Shown: positions 60,654-64,000 of the stretch, piece by piece
Position numbering within the stretch: the stretch's first letter is position 1
Layout of the letters: each line of letters begins with the position of its first letter
Source: Clostridia bacterium
GTDB lineage: Bacteria; Bacillota; Clostridia; Christensenellales; CAG-138
Length of the DNA stretch: 64,000 bases
Reading direction: 5' to 3'
NCBI GenBank assembly: GCA_030526425.1
Contig: JAUNCT010000006.1
Span: 31,483-95,482, forward strand
Notes under the pieces: generated by a model
What the model was told of the DNA's origin: nothing
Seen by the model: the letters and a program-made list of their open reading frames with translations, nothing else
The model's database searches: none
Made by a program: the position numbers and the translations under genes

Positions 60654-61349
60654 ATGAAGAAGATCCTTGCAACGGTACTTGCGCTGCTGCTGGCACTGAG
60701 CATGACCGCGTTCGCCGCATCCGCGGAGCTTGCGGGCGAATGGTACGGCGAAACGTTGGCGATGGGCGAGGAGTCCATGGAGCTCGCCGCTCTCGGCATG
60801 TCGGTCACCCTTTCCCTGAACGAGGACGGCACCGTGGTGTTCGCGCTCGCGGATGAAGACCCGGCGACCGGCACCTGGACCGAGGACAACGGTGCGGCGG
60901 TCGTGACCATCGATGGCGATTCCGTTCCCTTCGTGCTGAACGAAGAGGGCAAGCTGGTCGCCGACATGGAGGGCGTCGTGTTCACGTTCGGTCGCGAGAG
61001 CGGTGCAGCAGCGCCCGCTTTCGTGCGCCCCGAGCCCGTGAAGGCGGAGCTTGCGGACTTCAACGGCACCTGGCAGCCCGTATACATGAGCGACGGCAGC
61101 ATGTACTTCTCTCTCGAGACGATGGCTTCCATCATCGGTCAGGAGACCGTCGATCTGCTGGCGGCGCCGATCCCGATCGAGAACGGCACGCTGACCTTCC
61201 TCGGCATGGGCGTCGACATGGTCTATGAAGACGGCATGCTGAAGGGACCCGAGGGCGTCGACGTCGCGATGAGCGCGACGATGCTCGAAGGCGGCATCCT
61301 CGAGATCGAGCTGAACGGCTCCTACTACGAGTGCGTGCTCGCCGGCTGA
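60654..61349 (+). CDS. Secreted beta-rich protein, paralogue A
   Basis: 231 residues from ATG 60654. Signal peptide ~1-23. Two lipocalin-like half repeats: L.GEWYGE...L...MSVTLSLNEDGTVVFAL and L.DFNGTW..V......SLE. These are small secreted proteins with W..., NEDGTV, and FVRPEP motifs. It resembles the following gene closely enough to be a tandem duplicate. Function unknown; probably a wall-space binding or calycin-fold protein. Confidence 0.8.
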   Translation: MKKILATVLALLLALSMTAFAASAELAGEWYGETLAMGEESMELAALGMSVTLSLNEDGTVVFALADEDPATGTWTEDNGAAVVTIDGDSVPFVLNEEGKLVADMEGVVFTFGRESGAAAPAFVRPEPVKAELADFNGTWQPVYMSDGSMYFSLETMASIIGQETVDLLAAPIPIENGTLTFLGMGVDMVYEDGMLKGPEGVDVAMSATMLEGGILEIELNGSYYECVLAG

Positions 61350-61363
61350 GCTGCGCCCCGTCT

Positions 61364-61394
61364 CCCGCCCCTTTCCCGGGGCGGGATTTTTTTG
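61364..61394 (+). terminator. Rho-independent terminator
   Basis: TCCCGCCCC, loop, GGGGCGGGA then TTTTTTT. Confidence 0.93.
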
Positions 61395-61420
61395 TGCCCG
61401 CGCCCGCGCTTGAAACCGTT

Positions 61421-61449
61421 TGTTTTCTTTGCGGGGCGTATGTTACAAT
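61421..61449 (+). promoter_or_regulatory. Promoter of the second secreted paralogue
   Basis: TTGTTT (61421-61426), 17-nt spacer, TACAAT (61444-61449) with TG at 61441-61442 (extended -10). Confidence 0.6.
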
Positions 61450-61493
61450 GGTTGCGGGGCGAAAGCCCAACGAACCGAACGGAGGAAAGAAAC

Positions 61494-62303
61494 ATGAAGA
61501 AGATCCTTGCCGCCGGTTTCGCGCTGGCACTGGCGCTGAGCTGCGGCGCGCTCGCGGATGCGGGCGATTTTGCGGGCGTATGGTCCGCCAAGAACGGCGA
61601 AGACACCGTGACCGTGACCCTGTACGACGACGAGCGGGTGACCGCGATCTCCGAGGGTATGGTGCTCGACGGCGTTTGGAGCGCCGAGGGCAACGCGGCG
61701 ACCGCGCAGTTCGAAGGCGCGGAGGTTTCCATGGCGCTGAACGAGGACGGGACGATGCACTTCGTGAGCCCGGCGTTCGAGGCGGATTTCGGCTTTGTGC
61801 GCCCGGTGCCCGCGCCCAGCGCGCTGAGCGGCGTGTGGACGACGACCTCGGAAGAGTATGCGGACACGACCCTGCGCCTGTACGAGGACGGCACCTACCT
61901 GCTCGAGGCGGCGGATTACGACATCGTGCCCGGCGTTTGGACCTTTGCGGGCAACGGCGTGGTGCTCTACAGCGACGAAAAGGCGGAGTATGTGGCGCTT
62001 GCGAACGGCAAGCTGATCGGCAGCTTCGGCGTGGAGCTCGGCTACGCGGAGGATTTCCCGAAGGGCACGGCGCACGCGGGCGTGTGGGTCTCGGGTGAGA
62101 CCGCGGACGGCATCGCGATGCTGCTGTGCTTCCACACCGACGGCAACGTGATCGTCGTGCGCGACGGTGCGGTCGTGATGAACGTGCCGTGGACCGAAAC
62201 GGCGAACGGCGTGAACTTCGCGGACACCTTCGAAGGCACCGACACCGCAGACGGCACTTTGCTCGTGCCCGTGAACGGCGAGCAGGTGGTCTTCAGCCGC
62301 TGA
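61494..62303 (+). CDS. Secreted beta-rich protein, paralogue B
   Basis: 269 residues from ATG 61494 (GGAGGAAAG). Signal peptide ~1-22 ending GALA. Three related beta modules (L.GVW...... ; MALNEDGTMHFV ; FVRPVPAPSAL) parallel paralogue A, which has two. Both are secreted and separately promoted, so dosage is controlled by promoters, not coupling. Unknown function. Confidence 0.8.
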   Translation: MKKILAAGFALALALSCGALADAGDFAGVWSAKNGEDTVTVTLYDDERVTAISEGMVLDGVWSAEGNAATAQFEGAEVSMALNEDGTMHFVSPAFEADFGFVRPVPAPSALSGVWTTTSEEYADTTLRLYEDGTYLLEAADYDIVPGVWTFAGNGVVLYSDEKAEYVALANGKLIGSFGVELGYAEDFPKGTAHAGVWVSGETADGIAMLLCFHTDGNVIVVRDGAVVMNVPWTETANGVNFADTFEGTDTADGTLLVPVNGEQVVFSR

Positions 62304-62316
62304 ACGGAACCCTCTC

Positions 62317-62346
62317 TGCCCCTGCCCTTGCGGCGGGGGTTTTTGT
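62317..62346 (+). terminator. Probable terminator
   Basis: CCCCTGCC, loop CTTGC, GGCGGGG then GTTTTTGTTTT. Pairing is imperfect. Confidence 0.65.
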
Positions 62347-62467
62347 TTTCTGCGTAGGTGCGCGTGGAACGGCGGCGCGGCGGTGCGGGTGTGCAAAAGG
62401 GCGGGCACCGGACATGGGCGGACGATCTTGTTTCCGCGCGGTTGCAAAAAATCGTTTTGGGTGCAAC

Positions 62468-62496
62468 TTGAAATTTTGATAGAGTGACTCTATAAT
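62468..62496 (+). promoter_or_regulatory. Promoter with a perfect palindromic operator
   Basis: TTGAAA (62468-62473), 17-nt spacer, TATAAT (62491-62496). ATAGAGT-G-ACTCTAT (62479-62493) is a perfect 15-bp dyad overlapping the spacer and -10. Its central base breaks symmetry only at G. Confidence 0.78.
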
Positions 62497-62559
62497 TTAA
62501 GGTGCAACACGGTGTCCTTGGGGGCACCGGAAAAAACGAGGAAAGAGTGGTCACCGAAC

Positions 62560-62940
62560 ATGTCCGAAACGAAGCACGGTTCCTTCCCGGCGCAGCCGGA
62601 GATGGGCGCCTACGTTCTGCGCGAGCCGAAGGGCACGCCCGACATCATCTTATTTGCGAACGCGAACCGCGTCGACGAGTTATACGGCATTGCGGACATC
62701 CTCGCGGTGCAGGGCTACACCGCGCGCATCGCGGTCGTTTCGAGCAAGGAGCGTTTTTGCCAACAGGAGATCGGCTACCGCCGCACGGTCTTTTCGCCCG
62801 AGATCCCCGCGCGCCTCGCGCTGTATCAGAACCCCTTCGAGGAGGCGATGTTCCGCCAGCTGTCCCGCCACGTACTGCCGTGGGACACTTCGCGCTCCGT
62901 TGCCGCCGCAGAGGCGCTCGCCGCGATCCGCGGGGAGTGA
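62560..62940 (+). CDS. Stand-alone transketolase C-terminal domain protein
   Basis: 126 residues from ATG 62560 (GAGGAAAGAG upstream, slightly far); a GTG at 62512 is also possible. The sequence matches only the last domain of transketolase: PDIILFANANRVDELYGIADIL, YTARIAVVSSKERFCQQ, YRRTVFSPE. There the ordinary enzyme has a 'GSE' nucleotide/TPP-contact turn; here it is NANRVD. Missing the N-terminal TPP and middle domains, it cannot be a full transketolase. It is either the truncated remnant of one or a regulatory subunit. Promoter-operator immediately upstream. Confidence 0.75.
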   Translation: MSETKHGSFPAQPEMGAYVLREPKGTPDIILFANANRVDELYGIADILAVQGYTARIAVVSSKERFCQQEIGYRRTVFSPEIPARLALYQNPFEEAMFRQLSRHVLPWDTSRSVAAAEALAAIRGE

Positions 62941-62960
62941 GCGGGAGGTTTTGTTTTTAT

Positions 62961-63020
62961 GGGGAAAAACCTTTTTGTAAAAAGGTTCTTTCCCCATACC
63001 CCTTTTCCAAAAACTTTTGG
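62961..63020 (+). repeat. Long hairpin downstream of the transketolase fragment
   Basis: GGGGAAA-AACCTTTT, loop, AAAAGGTT-TTTCCCC, followed by CCAAAAACTTTTGG. Its shape recalls the hairpin cluster at 28970-29099, perhaps one repeated intergenic family. No T-run terminator follows. Confidence 0.6.
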
Positions 63021-63041
63021 TGGGTTATATTGGAATTTGAA

Positions 63042-63180
63042 AAGAGGCTCGGTTGGCGATATGCGACCGGGCTTTTGTGTTGCTTGGGGAAGAGAGGCTC
63101 GGTTGCCGATATGCTGCCGGGCTTTTGTGTTGCTTGGGGAAGAGATGCCCGGTCGGCGATATGCTGCCGGACTTTTTCGG
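63042..63180 (+). repeat. 50-bp tandem repeat, nearly three units
   Basis: Units begin at 63042, 63092 and 63142 with period 50: AGAGGCTCGGTTGCCGATAT then a GGGCTTTTGTGTTGCTTGGG part. The third unit diverges after about 38 bases. It is not CRISPR: no spacers, only two full copies. Confidence 0.82.
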
Positions 63181-63209
63181 AACTTCGGGACTTTTTCCGG
63201 GTTTTGCTG

Positions 63210-63240
63210 TTGACTTCCGATATATATATATATATATACT
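63210..63240 (+). promoter_or_regulatory. Promoter with (TA)9 tract, possible phase switch
   Basis: TTGACT (63210-63215), then (TA)9 (63221-63238) running into TATACT (63235-63240). Spacing is 19 nt to TATACT or 17 to TATATA. A gain or loss of two bases would change promoter strength. Confidence 0.6.
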
Positions 63241-63274
63241 GAGAGTAACAAATCGTTTGAAAGGACGGAACGGA

Positions 63275-64000
63275 ATGAAACGACATTCGGTATTGTTACT
63301 TGCATTGTTGCTCGGCGCGTCCTCCGCGTTCGCGGCGGAGTTCAACGTCGAAGACTACACGCGCGAGGAGCTGATCGCCATCAACGAAACCGTGGATGCG
63401 CGCCTTGCGGAGCTGAACGCGCAATACGCCCGCGAGCATGCGAACCGCATCATCACCCTCGACACCGAAGCGCCCGTACTCGGCACGGGCAAGAACCTGA
63501 AGGTGACCGCCACCGTCGCGAAGGTCGTGGACGAGGCGCCCGACAAAACGACCCTCGTGTGGAAGAGCTCGAACGACAAGGTCGCCCGCGTGTCGAACGG
63601 CACCGTCACCGCCGTTGCGCCCGGCACCGCGGAGATCACAGTCTCGGCGAAGGACGACGAGAACGTGACCGCAAGCTTCACCGTTTCCGTCGTGAAGCTC
63701 GTGACCGGCGTGCAGCTGAAGGAAAAGACGCTCTCCGTCCCCAAGAAATCCACCGTGACCCCCAACGCGACCGTGCAGCCCAAGGACGCGACGAACCAAG
63801 CCCTCGTGTGGACGAGCTCCGACGAGACGGTCGCGACCGTTGCCGAGGACGGCACCATCACGGGCGTGCGCGGCGGCGAATGCACCGTGACCGCCACCGC
63901 CGCCGACGGTTCGGGCAAGAGCGCGAGCGTAAAGGTGAAGGTGCTCGGTGCGCTGCCGTTTGAATTCAAAAATTTCCAAGTGAAAGAAATCGATTACGGT
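63275..64000 (+). CDS. Secreted Ig-like (Big_2) domain protein (3' partial)
   Basis: At least 242 residues, open to the right edge. SD AAAGGACGG before ATG 63275. Signal peptide ~1-21 ending SAFA. A helical segment (~22-60) is followed by two bacterial Ig-like group 2 domains: L.WKSSNDKVARVSNGTVTAV and ALVWTSSDETVATVAEDGTI, both with G.A.ITVSA/CTVTATA ends. Such domains form surface stalks. Its promoter carries a dinucleotide repeat. The remainder, and any anchor, lies outside. Confidence 0.88.
   Translation, partial: MKRHSVLLLALLLGASSAFAAEFNVEDYTREELIAINETVDARLAELNAQYAREHANRIITLDTEAPVLGTGKNLKVTATVAKVVDEAPDKTTLVWKSSNDKVARVSNGTVTAVAPGTAEITVSAKDDENVTASFTVSVVKLVTGVQLKEKTLSVPKKSTVTPNATVQPKDATNQALVWTSSDETVATVAEDGTITGVRGGECTVTATAADGSGKSASVKVKVLGALPFEFKNFQVKEIDYG

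Noticed and set aside
62560..62940. Complete transketolase
   Set aside because: Only the C-terminal third is present; TPP-binding domains are absent on both sides.
63042..63180. Possible CRISPR array
   Set aside because: The units are contiguous with no unique spacers, and no cas genes are present.

Overview
The window is about 61-64% GC by eye and densely coded, with strong AGGAGG-type ribosome binding sites, sigma-A type promoters (often with an extended -10, TGnTAnnnT) and many clean Rho-independent hairpins. Cna_B surface proteins with a PPKTGD sorting signal, a FeoA/FeoA/FeoB set with its Cys-rich partner, single-membrane substrate-binding proteins and CarD point to a Gram-positive Bacillota, most likely an uncultured gut Clostridia lineage. 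The genus cannot be read from the sequence. No tRNA, rRNA, insertion sequence, integrase, prophage or CRISPR array was seen.

Layout. 1-1242: end of a rhodanese/siroheme-reductase protein. 1278-4159: a structured leader RNA and a FecB/FecC/FecE-type ABC importer. 4168-14064: a 3298-residue Cna_B adhesin on the minus strand. 14296-16322: sensor kinase and response regulator with a SARP-like output domain. 16397-18351: zinc-ribbon/SHOCT protein and a secreted PTP-like phosphatase. 18474-23645: four translationally coupled genes (lipoprotein, K+ channel with RyR domain, second membrane NAD-fold/RyR protein, TIR-Sel1 membrane protein), the best candidate for an undescribed system. 23834-28940: ribose-type sugar ABC importer and a GH4 glycosidase. 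29284-32575: feo operon under three 16-bp operators. 32581-33595: paired membrane proteins. 33855-39240: two SDRs, a YfjL-like protein, pseudouridine kinase and glycosidase, and CarD. 39540-41909: a C39-like peptidase that has lost its stop and reads into pgi. 42193-43161: a small wall-anchored protein and an unknown. 43257-47874: transglutaminase, PilC, four pilin-like proteins and PilT. 48018-49937: OppA-like binding protein. 50042-59656: a 3204-residue MBG-repeat surface protein. 60654-64000: two paralogous secreted proteins, an orphan transketolase C-terminal domain under a palindromic operator, 50-bp tandem repeats, and an Ig-like surface protein behind a (TA)n promoter.

How it fits together. 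Roughly a third of the window encodes cell-surface or pilus functions. The rest is nutrient uptake (metal chelate, Fe2+, sugar, peptide), nucleoside salvage and a membrane signalling cassette. Most regulatory logic is readable as dyads on promoters. Very long open frames opposite the two giant genes are codon-bias shadows and are not annotated.
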